37,500 nucleotides of DNA from Chromera velia (Eukaryota > Sar > Chromeraceae): contig JAHBMJ010005252.1 of the NCBI GenBank assembly GCA_018398765.1, positions 1 through 37,500 on the forward strand, in the 5' to 3' direction. A program made the translations under genes and the position numbers. Of this stretch, positions 9,270 to 20,835 are shown in pieces (within the stretch, counting starts at the first letter, position 1; each line of letters begins with the position of its first letter). The notes under the pieces are model-generated. The model had not been told where the DNA came from. It was given only the letters and a program-made list of their open reading frames with translations, and searched no databases.

Positions 9270-10014
9270 TAGGCGACGCACAGTGGTAAAAAAAAATAAA
9301 AATCTGAAAACGTCTCTTCTTTTTTTTTTAAAAAATTTAAAATTTTATTGTATATGTAAAAAAAAATAAAGGTTAAATGACTAGGTTCAACTAGAGTTTG
9401 AATCATATCTAGGATCCCAGTTTCACTTTTAGCTTGGTAGACGCTTAAAAGGATTGACCAAAACTAGCTTCGACTAGAGCTTCGAAATGTATATCGTCCT
9501 AGATATCGTCAACCAAGGGCACGAGTCGATACCGCGTGGGGATGATACTGAAGTGGCTGCAGAATTTATGAGAAAGAAACGGTGGATGCAAGTCAATGTG
9601 AATGGAAAACAAGAAGACATGGTTAGTTTTTCTAACAGACACAGCAAAGAGAAGAGAGAAAAGTCTGGTGACAGTGCAGTTGAACAAGGGAAAAAAGATC
9701 GGTTGGTCCGTATTCAACAAAGTTGATGATGGAATGGTGAAGACACTAGTAGACTAGCTAGTAGAGACACTAGTAGAGACAAACGTATAATAACAACTAG
9801 GACTAGAACTAGGGTTAAAACTAGGGTTGAAAAATATTTAAAACTTTGAGTTGAGTAATAAGTTCGCGAGGAAGTTAGTTTAAAAGTACTTCTAAAAGGT
9901 GCTCCTCTAGGTGCTCCTAAAGGTGCTCTAGGAAATCCTTCGTAGAAAAAAAGAAAAAAAAAAAATCTGGAAAGGTCTATTTTTTTTTTTTTTTTACCAC
10001 TGTGCGTCGCCTAG
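9270..10014. mobile_element. Non-autonomous TIR element (MITE), Mutator-like by target-site size
   Basis: The left end reads TAGGCGACGCACAGTGG then TAAAA at 9270. The right end, on the minus strand from 10013, reads TAGGCGACGCACAGTGG then TAAAA, so the terminal inverted repeats match over at least 20 bases before poly-A. Subterminal blocks also match (AATCTGAAAACGTCT on the left, AATCTGGAAAGGTCT near 9964). The 9-bp sequence GCTGCTCTC occurs at 9261-9269 and again at 10015-10023, as expected for a target-site duplication; one extra G sits before the right copy. Duplications of 9-11 bp are typical of Mutator-like elements. Inside is an AT-rich sequence with no transposase. An open frame at 9487-9726 resembles nothing I know and is probably chance. 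Confidence 0.75.
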
Positions 10015-10023
10015 GCTGCTCTC

Positions 10024-10723
10024 TTATATAATTAAAAAATTTTCTGTAAAATTTGTCAGAATCACAGACTTTATATGTTTAATCGTTTTCTTTCTTCAGG
10101 GTACTTCAGCGTAAAGTAACTTCACCTGAGTTTCTAATATGAATTGAATTGGAATAGGATTTGAATTAAAGTGGTTACAGCTGGTAAGTTATACAGCCTA
10201 TACTTTAAAGGCTCTGGCCATGATTCTAAGATTTACTAGTAATTATGTAGAAATAATCAAAATAATTATGTTTTTTGACAGTCTTTATCATATGCTTTCT
10301 TCAAGCTATGTGATGGAGAACTTAGCATTATTATAATTTATAAAAAACTTTCATTAAAGTTTAAAGTTTAAACCAACTCTCTAGCCAACTCCAAACTTGA
10401 AGCACTGACAGATTATGATAAGATGATTTAGATCTTATAGTGGTATAGTTTAAGTCACTAGTGAAGTCATTCAATTAGCATACTTTGGCAGAAGAATGCA
10501 AAAGATTCGATCATTTCAAAGAATCATTTGACATGAAATGCGTATTTTTAGGCCTTCTAGTAAGACATTCAAAGGTTTCTGACCCGGGCCTGGTTTCGCA
10601 TATAAGACAGTATTTACCAACATCTGCAACATCGGTCTTTCAATGGGCCTTCATCATGTAGGCATCTCAGACCATCTCTAGAAGCAACCAGAGATTCCGG
10701 CAGAGAAGCCTAGAGAGAAGCAG
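10024..10723. other. AT-rich spacer
   Basis: I see no gene, tRNA or clear repeat. Composition becomes balanced again at about 10560, near the 3' end of the aldo/keto reductase gene. Confidence 0.55.
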
Positions 10724-11827
10724 CTACAGCGTTTTCCCGTGCCCTCGCCCGAAGAGGACGCGTTGAGGCCAGCGAAAGAGATCTTCCAAGAATCGATTGA
10801 GTCTGTAAGCCGACACCAAGATCGAAATGAAGATGACAAAGAGAGACCGACGCCAAATCGGTTTCTCGAAAGTGTGCCTTCCCATGCTCACTTCGTCAAG
10901 GGCTTCTACGTCGTCCTCTGTCAGGTGGACTTGCACGGACTTGAGGGAATCTTCCAGTTGAGTCACCGAGCGCGTGCCCACAAGGGCTACTGCTCCTTTG
11001 CACATGACCCAACGCAATGAAACTTGGGCCATCGAACACTGATATTTCTCTGCAATGCTCTGCAGAGTTCGACGCAGGGGCTGGAGCGTCTCAAAGGAAA
11101 CACCGGTCATGAGGGTCATCCGAATTTTCTTGGACTTTTCCTCCGTCAGCCCGTCTGCAAGGAGCCCTTGAGCGATGGGGGAATACGCAACTACGGTGAT
11201 TTGATGGCTTTTGCACACTTCCAAAGTCTCTTGGAGGGCTCTGGACTGAAAGACAAGCAGGTTCAAAAGAATCTGATTGGCCTTGATTCGAAGCCCATAC
11301 TCAGCTGCCACTCGAACCGCACGACGCACCTGTTCTGCATTGAAATTGCTCAGACCAAGTGCCTCTAACTTCCTACTGCGGTAGGCCTGCCCCGCCGCAT
11401 GGACCCACACTTCGAGGGCCCTGGGGTGCATGGGGGAATGGATGAAGAATAGAGGGGAACATGAAATCCCCAAACGCTTGTTGGACTCTTCAAGCGCTCG
11501 TATGAATGATCTCTCTGTCCATCTCCAAAGTGTCGGCAGAAATTTTGATGCCAAAATCAGGGAACGGGAAGCTTCTGCCGAGAGCCCCGCAACGCCCACT
11601 GCGAGCATCTCCTCAGAAGACCCGCCGCCATACCCCTCTGCTGTATCGAAAAAGGTGATCCCTGCCTCAACGGCTCGTGACACGATCGCACCGACTTCTT
11701 CAGCAGACAAAAGGCGGCCATTTACCTTCTTGTCAAGCCACGTGTTGCCCCAAAGCATTGTTCCGACGCCAAGGGGAACTGCTGGTGGCCACACTGAAGG
11801 CGTTGTCTCACGTCCTCTCGCTGACAT
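10724..11827 (-). CDS. Aldo/keto reductase with C-terminal membrane segment
   Basis: An intact single-exon frame of 367 residues from ATG 11827-11825 to TAA at 10724. The AKR fold is clear: PLGVGTMLWGN (strand 1), the catalytic tetrad Asp61 and Tyr66 in FFDTAEGYG, Lys95 in LILASKF and His130 in LFFIHSP. LGLSNFNAEQ, IKANQILLNLL, VVAYSPIAQGLL and the NADP-binding VGTRSVTQLEDSLKSV follow in the usual order. AKRs reduce carbonyls with NADPH. The best relatives by pattern are plant and algal AKRs with a WGN motif; the substrate is unknown. After the barrel comes SLFVIFISILVSAYRL, a hydrophobic segment near residues 329-345, then a basic tail, which suggests membrane anchoring and is unusual for the family. 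The frame could extend upstream to 11869 only with a non-ATG start. The N-terminus is short, without a clear transit peptide. Confidence 0.9.
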   Translation of the reverse strand: MSARGRETTPSVWPPAVPLGVGTMLWGNTWLDKKVNGRLLSAEEVGAIVSRAVEAGITFFDTAEGYGGGSSEEMLAVGVAGLSAEASRSLILASKFLPTLWRWTERSFIRALEESNKRLGISCSPLFFIHSPMHPRALEVWVHAAGQAYRSRKLEALGLSNFNAEQVRRAVRVAAEYGLRIKANQILLNLLVFQSRALQETLEVCKSHQITVVAYSPIAQGLLADGLTEEKSKKIRMTLMTGVSFETLQPLRRTLQSIAEKYQCSMAQVSLRWVMCKGAVALVGTRSVTQLEDSLKSVQVHLTEDDVEALDEVSMGRHTFEKPIWRRSLFVIFISILVSAYRLNRFLEDLFRWPQRVLFGRGHGKTL

Positions 11828-12574
11828 TTGGATTTGCAGTCTCGTCCAACTTTCTTTACTGACACTCAACCTGCGGAGTCATACGTGGATTAGAAGGTCT
11901 GACAGTACTTTCCTGAAGCTGAAATCAGGTAAACTGTAAATCGACGACCGTCTAACTCAATAGCTCTATCAATCAAGATGCTCTTAGACTGAACAAGAAC
12001 CCTGAGAGGTCTTTTCTCGACAGAACAGTCTAAAGTCTCAGTACCAATCTGTGTGTCAAACAGTGTGTACGCAGAATCAGCTTAACATACAAAACCACTT
12101 TGTTCGATACGTACACATGGAATGCGTGGCAGAACCAGTGCGATTGAAAGGCACAGACTGCCGCATGCAGAGTGACAGAGACCTATGACAGAGACGAATC
12201 AGCATCGAATCAGTTGACCTTTTGCATGCATGCATGTGTTTCTGCCGAGCTAAACTGCATGAGCCGTCCGAGCTAAAACACACTCTGCCTGAGATTCAAT
12301 TTGTGATTTCGGGCATTAATTCTCAGGCAGACGAGCTCCATCATCTGCTCCCTACAGCTTGACTGCCCTCCTGATCAAAATTGCCGTCGACTGTCACGCT
12401 GCCACGCTGCAGTTGCCGAGATGGGTTTCTGACGCTAAGCAGAGATTCCAGCACGATTTGCCTCCAGATACTGGAAAAGGCCTGGAAGCACGTCTCCACC
12501 GAGGGTTGAAGATTCGATCTCCTGTCGACTCCACATTTTTTGTCGCCTTCTAATCTTCGGACTTCGCTTCGACC
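11828..12574. other. Intergenic region between divergent AKR and RCC1 genes
   Basis: The two genes are transcribed away from each other, so both promoters should lie here. I find no TATA box or other motif I can defend. No coding sequence is recognised. Confidence 0.5.
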
Positions 12575-15500
12575 ATGCCACCTGCGCATGGGAAGGAAAA
12601 GGAGCTCCCAAGTAAGTTGCCTCCCATTTTTGTTCCCCCTTGGCTGATTCTTTCCACCCCGAAAAATTTAGGCAATCAATCTGCATCCGAGACGGACTGT
12701 TGTTCGTTTGGGGAAGCTTCACTGTGTCGGTTCTGATGTTTGCAGCGGGGGAGGAAGTGATTCTCTGGTCTTCCGTCTTCGCCAACAAGGAAGCTCCTTT
12801 TCCTCGCCCCGATGTTTTCCGTTCGGCTCTCCGGATCCGTTCTCTCTCCTGTGGGGAAACTGTGGCCGCGTTTGTCACAAGTCCGTGCGAATAGATGGAC
12901 GTCTCTGGACAATAACACATATCCATGAACCCTGCCCCTCTTCGTTTGAACCTCATCCCTCCAAATGAATTCCATGGGTTTGTCGTCATGCATTCCTACC
13001 CACCTCTTCTCCCGCTCTATGCCCACTTCCTTTCGGCTCTTGTCCGCTTTCAGCTGCGGTGCACTCCTGCGCGCGAATTGCCAGGCGACCCCGATTACGA
13101 ACCCTGTACATCCTTCCTTCCATCTACTCACCGCTGTCCTTTCTTCTCCATTTGTTTTTATGTGCACGTGTGCGTGTGCAGGCGACTTGCGACTCTACAC
13201 GATGGAGTGGTCTGCAGCACACAATTTGGGTGGGTGGGTGGGTCGTGGGCAGCCAAGGTGTGAGACAAGGATGAAAGCGGCGCCCGAAAGAAGCACGGAC
13301 CAAGTGCTGCAAAAGAGGCAGACAGAGAGAGAAAGCATTTACACTTGGTGATAAATCGAGAGAGAGCAGACTGGTTGAGAGAAAGTGGACAGACGGGGAA
13401 AGGAGAAGAATGTGTGTGTGCCAGATGGAGACAGACCCTGGCGGGGAGCTGCAATTCTTTCTGCCTTCCTTTCTGTTCATCTCCCTCCCGGCTGGTTCAG
13501 AACAACAAAGTGCACGTGTGACGTCTACACATCCCGTGTGTTCTTCAATTGTCTCTCCCTCCCCCCCCCTCTCTGCAGAGTCCTGCTCCCCCCGCCTGGT
13601 GGACTCGCTCCGAAGTCGTCCTGTCGCCTCGGTGGCCTGCGGAGGCTCTCACCTTGCCTGCATCACCAACGCAGGTGCGTGCGTCAGGGGTGGAGTGTGC
13701 AGCTGTAGTCAATGATATATGCATAAAAAGGCAGCGACAAGAGGTTCACTTGACTGGTTGTTGGATGCGACCCCGAGCCAGATGGGTGGTGGGAAGGGTT
13801 GCGCGAAAATGATGCATGCGTATGGAGGGCGGAGAAAGGTGGAGGGGCGGTGCAGTTGGGAGTTTATGGGGGGGAGCAGATGAACGCACAGCAGGCCGGG
13901 ACGTTGGAATGGCTGTCAGATTGTGTATTCTTGCCATGTGGGTGTGGGGTCTGTATGTACTCTCTATATTAAATACAAGTAAGTACATTATATTCACAAA
14001 TACATGCATGCATCCAGGCGAACTGTACACAATGGGCAGGAACGACTTTGGGCAATTGGGATCTGGAAGAGTGGGGGGTGGGTGCCGTGGGGGGGCACTC
14101 GGAGCGTCCCCTGTGAAGGTGGGTTGGCCTTTTGTCTTTTACAGCAACTCTCCTTTGGTTTGGCTTTGTTTTTCTCGAAGTGGAATCGTGAAGGTTTGGG
14201 ACATTGGGAGAGAGAGCGTCTCTCTGTAGTTTCATTCTTCCTTCCGTCCCCTGTTGTTCGCTCTCTGGTGTCTGTATGAGTTGCGTGTCTTTTGTCTGTG
14301 TCTGTTTGATGAGTTCTTTCTTGCTCTCTCTCTCCCCCATACACAGACATTTCTGACTGAGTAATTGATTGCTTGGAGGCACGCAGGTGTTGATCGAGGG
14401 GGTGGTGTCGGTGGCGTGCGGGGATCGGCACACAGTGGCTGTGGGAGGTCTGTCAGTCAGGAGAGGAGACGCGGTTGGAATTAACAGAGAGTGAGGGCAG
14501 CTAGGCAGGATTCATTTGGAGCAGGACAGTGGCTCAGAGAAAGGCAGCGGGTCAGACCCCCAGCCAGAAAGAACGGCCTGCGACCAAGCCATCAAGCGCT
14601 TTTTTTTTTTCCTTCTTCTTTTCCTCCTTCGAGCCCCATCTCGACTTCTTTCGAGTGTGTCGTTTCACTCCTTTCCTTTTTTCTCTCCATGGCCGTCTGT
14701 TTTCGTTTCTGCCCATCCTTCCTCTCCATTTCATTCCATGCCGACTCTGTTTTCTCCCCCCCCTTCTGCACCCGAATGAGTAGACGAGTGAATGAAATCA
14801 TGTATGGATACATAAATGAAACATCAACAATGAACACATGAATGGGTGCGTGCAGAGTCCGGAGAGGTGTATGCGATGGGAGACGGGTCTGACGGTCGAC
14901 TCGGGTTGTCAGATTTGAATTGTCAGTCCGTCCTTTGGTTCCTCCTTCCTGCCTCTCTTTGTGGCTCTATTTGTGCATTCCTTCTGTCTTCATTTGTGCC
15001 TTTGTCGAACCTGCTTTCTCTTCGTGCCTTTTTCACTTTTCCAGATCCGCACTCACCCATTTGCCCTCCATCCCTCCTCCGTGCTTCCTTACTTTCCTCT
15101 CTTCTCTGTATAGCTCTGTGCACTCAGAAGATCTCTGCGGAGGTCTTTGTCATTTTGTTGTCTGGCCTGGCTGTCGTTCAATTTTGTGCGCAGCTTCACT
15201 TGACGGCGGCTTCCGTTTCCATGCATCACACCTTCCTTCTCTCATGGTTCCCTCTGCGTCGCGTTCTACTGCTGTGAACGTTGGCTTCTTTGAGCGACTG
15301 ACTGACTGACTGTTTGAATTTGCAGTGCGGCCAGGACCCTCAAGAGTGACGGCGCTGAGTGGTTCCAGAGTCGTCCATGTGGCTGCGGGGGAAGCGCACA
15401 CAGTAGTGTCCACACGTTAGTCTCCTTGGTTTGGCAGTTGGCCAGTATGTGTGTTCGTCTGCCCGCTCTCTAGTGGTTGGACCAGCAGGCCTCATCAGTG

Positions 15501-17377
15501 TGTTAGTGGATTGGATGGCTTTTTGTGGGTGGATGTGTCACGCGAAGCTTGATCGGCTAACCCATTGAGTGAGGGACATATCGGCCTTTACTAGCTGATC
15601 CATGAGCATGGGTAGGCCCCCCCAAGATTCTTTCTCCCTATTCTTTCTGCTTTTTTTTCTGTATCTGCCGCGTCCACTCATTCTTTTGTCTTTTGTTGGA
15701 CGCACATGGGGGCTGTGATAAATACAGAGTCTGGGTCAGTCCTCTGTTGGGGCCGTAACGACAGAGGGCAGCTCGGTCAGGGACACACAGGGACAGTACG
15801 GGGACCCGTGGCGGTACGTCTAGCGCTTTGCGTGCTCTTTTTGCGTTAGCATATTCTTTTCGCTCCAGTCTCCACTTCAACCCTCGTCCCCCTTTCGCTT
15901 CTTTCTGTCCATCTACCGTTTTTGTGGTTCCCCTCTTTGCCTTTGCTTGAACAGATGACCTCTCTGCTTCTCGCCCTTTGGCTCATCATTCTTATTGCCT
16001 GACTGACTCTCTTCCTCTCTGCTTGGGTCGACAGCATGTGATATACGAGAAGCATTTCGGAGACGGGCTGGAGCAATGAATCCTGGGCACACAGAGGAGT
16101 TGCAACATCGTGCTTGGGTTCTTCCACACGCGTCCTCCTTCCTGACTCTTCTTGGCAAGCCGCAACAAATTCATGCATGAATGAATGGACCGTCTCTATT
16201 TCTCTCCCTGTCTCTGTCTCTGTCGAACATCAGGTCGGAGACCTCGGAGAAGAATTTGTTGTTCAAGTCGCCGCTTCTGGAGCTTCTGCAGCTCTCTCAA
16301 GTCAGTAGTCTTCCCCATCTGCGTCTCTCTCTCAACTCCATGTCATTTGACTTTGCTGCTTCTTTGTGTGATTTTCTCTTCTAGCTTTTCTTTTTACTGC
16401 ATCATGCAAGAAAACACATTTAATTGTCGCGTCGCCCCCTTTTCTTCTTTCTAGTTTCTTCGTTTGTGTGAGTTCTCTCCTCTCTTGCCCTTTGCCTCAC
16501 GCGCTCTTTTGATGCGTACTTGTTCTAATCCGCTGTACTTTTTCTTCTCCCTCCTTTCAGGGAGTGGCGACGTCTATGTTTGGGGGACTCAGGGGTGGAC
16601 CTCTCCTGTGAGGCTCTGTGGGGTCCCTCTCTCTCAGGTCAGTGCGTTTGGCTGTTTCTTTCGATCATGGTCTGTTTGCGTGTGAGGTTGTGTGACTGTT
16701 GCTACGGTCGCTTGATTGGCTTTCGCGGAGGTGTCGTGGCTGGCTGGCTGGATGGGGGGCTGGGGGGGCCATGTGTTCTTCTGTATGTGGGGGGACGTTT
16801 GTGGCTCTAAGTAATTCCGTTCTTAGTTACGTCTGCCATTTGTTTTGCGGATCGATTCCTTTTCTAGTTGTCACTGACTGCAGAGATTTATGAAGGAAGA
16901 CCTGAGTAGTCCAAGTAAGGGAGGGAGATCCAGTCCGAAGTATTCATTTGACAGCAGCAACTCGAATGCAGAAACGGAGGAGAGGAAAGAAGGCTGCATA
17001 GATGTGCGGCACTGATCATGTCAGTCTGTCTCTGTTGTCTCAAAGGACCGATCTGCGTTTTCGTTGTGTCTTTCTTTGTGTCTGCGTGCAGATCTCCCTT
17101 TCCTCTTGCCTGATCAGCGGCCTGACTGACGAGGGCCAGGTCTGGTTGAGATCTGTTGCAGAGGATGAGTTGGGAGGAGGACAGGGGCCAGGAGGAGACG
17201 GGGGGGGGGAGGAGCTCTCGATGGCGTGGGACAAACAGATCGTTCAGGTGGCTGTGGGGGGAAGAAGGGTAATGGCGCTGGCGAGCGATGCCCCCTCCTC
17301 TGTCCCTCCTCCAGACGCCACCACGGCAGCCGCGGCAGAGAACAACCTCCAACCGCAGGCACAGCCCAGGACAAACG
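12575..17377 (+). CDS. RCC1 propeller exons (exons 1-12)
   Basis: Exons: 12575-12611, 12692-12880, 13182-13229, 13579-13674, 14018-14118, 14387-14447, 14856-14921, 15326-15415, 15728-15813, 16234-16300, 16561-16637, 17092-17377. Recognisable pieces in order: GLLFVWGS and IRSLSCGETVAAFVTS; GDLRLYTMEWSAAHNLG; VASVACGGSHLACITNAG; ELYTMGRNDFGQLGSG; VVSVACGDRHTVAVG; GEVYAMGDGSDGRLGL; VVHVAAGEAHTVVST; SVLCWGRNDRGQLGQG; VVQVAASGASAALS; GDVYVWGTQGWTSPVRL; GLTDEGQVWLRSV; IVQVAVGGRRVMALASD. These alternate between the VACG..HT.A half and the G.VY.WG...GQLG half of each blade. Blades 5 to 7 are degenerate. Exon 2 is open throughout, but the acceptor at 12691 is a weaker choice. Confidence 0.8.
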
Positions 17378-19601
17378 GTAGGTAGGTGAGGGGTCGAAAA
17401 CAGGAAAACCCCGTCCATCTTAGAAGTGATGTTCCAGATTTGTTTTCCTGTGTTTCGGACCGTGGACATCGATCTGTCTATCTGCCCGTCTCGTCTCCCT
17501 TTGTGAAGATAGGGAAGGATGTAAGGAAGAAAGAGAAGGAACAAGACAGTCTGTTTGTCAAAAACAAGACACACAGGACGACAAAGAGGAAGAAAGGAAG
17601 AAAGGTGGGATGGAAGGAAAAAGAGAAAGAACCAATGAACGAAGAGAAAAGCATACTACCAAAACATACATACATATGTACATACACGTATGCACTTCTC
17701 CGTACATTCTATCTATCGACCTGCTTGATTTCCTCCCTATCTGCAGCTGCACGTGCTGGCGCGGGCTCCCCTCCCCTCTCTCCTGGACGGGCGCGCGTGA
17801 CTGTGCGTGCGCGCTCTCCAGGCCGTGAGGGACAGGGGGAGACTGAGGTCGTCACAGTCGTGGAGGTGGATGAGGACGGAGCGGGAGGAGGCCCTGGAAC
17901 GGCGACAGCTGCAGCTGACGAGAGGGAAAGGTCAGAGAGAGAAGAGGCAGGAAGGCAAGTGAAATTCGGAGGGAGAGTTGCGTAGCGTTCAGATTTTTTT
18001 ACCCTTCTGGTTTCAGTGCTTGCATTTCTTCCGGTAAACGCTTTGCCGTTGCTGCAGGCAGAAAGGATTCAGACGACTAGAGAGCAAATCTCAATACCCT
18101 TCTCTATGCATTTGTATGAGCCATATTAATATTCCCCTTTGTCCTCTCTATGTGCGTGTAAAAAAAGCAGACTGGAGGGGAGGCTGAATTACTCGAAGCA
18201 GAGACTTGAGAGCCTCCAGTCTCCAGGGCAACAGCGTTTCTCTCACGGGGGACTGGGGGGGAGTGGGGGTCTATCCCCGACCCGCACAGACAGGTCACCG
18301 CCTGTGGGCTCAATTCTGCACAACGTCAGTCTGTCTCAGTCAGTCAGTTCGGCAGGCGGCTTGTCGATTAGTGAGCGAGTCAGGTAGTCACGCGGGTGGG
18401 CAGGTTGTCAAGCAGGGCGGCGCAACGTTGGTTCGTGCATGAAGGGCTGGCAAAGACAGCAGTGGCATGAGGGTAGAGGGCCGTACCTTTGTGCAGCTGT
18501 GTGCCTCATCGTTTTTGTCCAGATGCATGCATCAGGAACGTATAGATAATAAACGTGCGTTTGGATCTTTGCAGAGACAGCGAGAGAGTCCGGGAGGCCG
18601 CCTGGTTCCCGGCTCCCCGACCCGTAGCGGCGCTTCGGGTTTGAACACAGGGGGGGCATTGAGGGGTGTGCAGGCGGAGATGGAGAGAGCGGAGGAGCAG
18701 GTGAGGGTCTCAGAGGAGAGGGCTGAGAGGTTGGAGAAGGAGGCGGCGGTCTTGAGAGAGGCCCGTGAAAGAGCAGAAACAATGGCGCTGGAGGAGAGAA
18801 GACAATTCCAGCAGATGAAGGCAAACGCGGACAACGAGGTGAGGTGAGGGGAGGGAACAAAGGAAGGCAAAGTATTTGCAGGCAGACCAGAAAATTTTCT
18901 TCAATTCCCTGCTTCATCAAAGAGAGGGACAAGGGACGAGTCGGAAAAGACAAACTCCTCTCTCTCTTTTTCTCTCTCTCTCTCGCGCGCGCGCTCCTGT
19001 TCCTCGTCCTTCATCTCTCCTCACTTCAAGTTTCTGCCTTCGTCTCACTTTAAGAAGTGCTTCGCAACTTTTCCTCCGCCCTCCGGTCATCAGGGCCAAC
19101 TCTCATCTCCTCTCATCTCATCTCCCCAAAGGGCCCTTCCCTTCGGTCTTCGTCCCCCCTTTTTTCTTTACGTCTCCCTCTTTCTTTGTCCCGCTGCGTC
19201 TCCATTTGTTCATTTGTATGTCAATATATGTACACACACATGCGCATGTGGGAGACACACAGATGCGAGCTGCCCACGACCACGCCGAGCACGCACGGAG
19301 GGAGGCCGCGGAGACGGCAAAGGAGTACGACGCGGCCCTGCGTGACATGGAACAGCGGATGACTCAGGTGTGTCTGTCGGCCTCTCTGTCTGTGTTCATG
19401 GTAGACGGGGAAGAAAAGGACGCCACGGAAGGAACAGATGTGCTTAGAAAAAAAGCGTCATTCTTGTTCTCACTGCTCATTTTATTCGATTGATTCCATG
19501 GTCTCAAGTTCTCCTTTGGGAGTCCGTCTGGTTGATCAAAAAAAGAGATTTCTTGTGTTCTGGACTCCCCTTTTTTCGTTCCTCTCTCTCTCTCTCTCTC
19601 T

Positions 19602-19654
<53 letters not shown>

Positions 19655-20804
19655 AACCAAACCAAACCGAACCAACGTAAAAGAACAAAAAAAAAACTGC
19701 AGATGCAAAGGACCCACTCGGCAGAGGTGGAGACTCTCTCGAGGGACCTCCAGAGACTTCAACGGTCGGTCGGTCCCGCTGTGTCCCTTTCGCCTTAATT
19801 CTGTTGCGATTCCTTGATTGCCTGCTCGCTCTTAGATCTCTTTCTCTGCCTGGGAATCAGGGGAAGAAGAGATGTGGAAGGAGCGGGCCGAACAGACGGT
19901 GTGCCACTAGATTCTCTCTGGCAACAAGGGTCGTTCATACGACTTTCTGAGAGACAGAGCTTCACTGTAAATCGACCGATTCATCGATCGATCCGATTTT
20001 GCCTCCTGGTTTCCCTGTTTTTCTGTAGAGTGAGCGTTTTTTTCTCTCTTCACACGTCAGTGTCTTCTTGCCCTTTGGCCTTCCTTTTCCAACCTGTTCT
20101 GCAATTCAACAGAAGAATGGCTTTTCCTCTGCTCGAAACTCAGAACGCCATTCAGAAAGAAACAAGGCATCAGCAGAATGTGTCTGGCTGTTTATATGCA
20201 GAGAATGCGAAGAGGTGAAGAGAGACAGAGACGCCTTGACACAGGAGAAGTCCCTTTCCGGTGAGCTTTGGCGAGGGCAAGACGGGGCTTGGTGATGACC
20301 TCCCAGGCAAAGGCAAAGAATGAAAGTGCCAGAGGGTGCAAATTGACTGACCATGAAATAACGATGGAATGCTGAAATTTGTTGCCTGTAGAGGGTAGAT
20401 AGAGGGAAATTGGCAATGGAGCAAGAGGTGTCTAGGCGACGTGTTTCGCTGAAGGTCCCAGGAGGATGAAGGTTTGAAGAAGGCAGAGATCCCTACGCTC
20501 AAATATCTTTCAATCTTCTTCGTGCCTCTCGCATTCTGCATGGCTCCCTGATTTTTTTTTTGGACTGATTTTGCTGGAGGATACCTGAGTGACTCACCAA
20601 CCAACGGGCTGCCTTCCTGTCCCGCCGACTGACCGGTTGCCGCCTGTAAAAGTCTCACTGGATTGTGCGGCTACATGCAGCACGTGCATTGAGGGACCGT
20701 GACGAGTTGCGGAAAGACCTCGAGGACCTCCGAGAGAGGGCAGAGGGGAGAGAGAGGGATCTAGCAGCAAAAGAGAGGGACCTCGATGCGTCAGTCAGTG
20801 TGTG

Positions 20805-20835
<31 letters not shown>

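Noticed and set aside
9487-9726. Plus-strand frame of 79 codons inside the TIR element
   Set aside because: It has no recognisable domain and sits in AT-rich element DNA; most likely chance.
10739-11939. Plus-strand open frames opposite the aldo/keto reductase
   Set aside because: They are antisense shadows of an intact, motif-complete gene.
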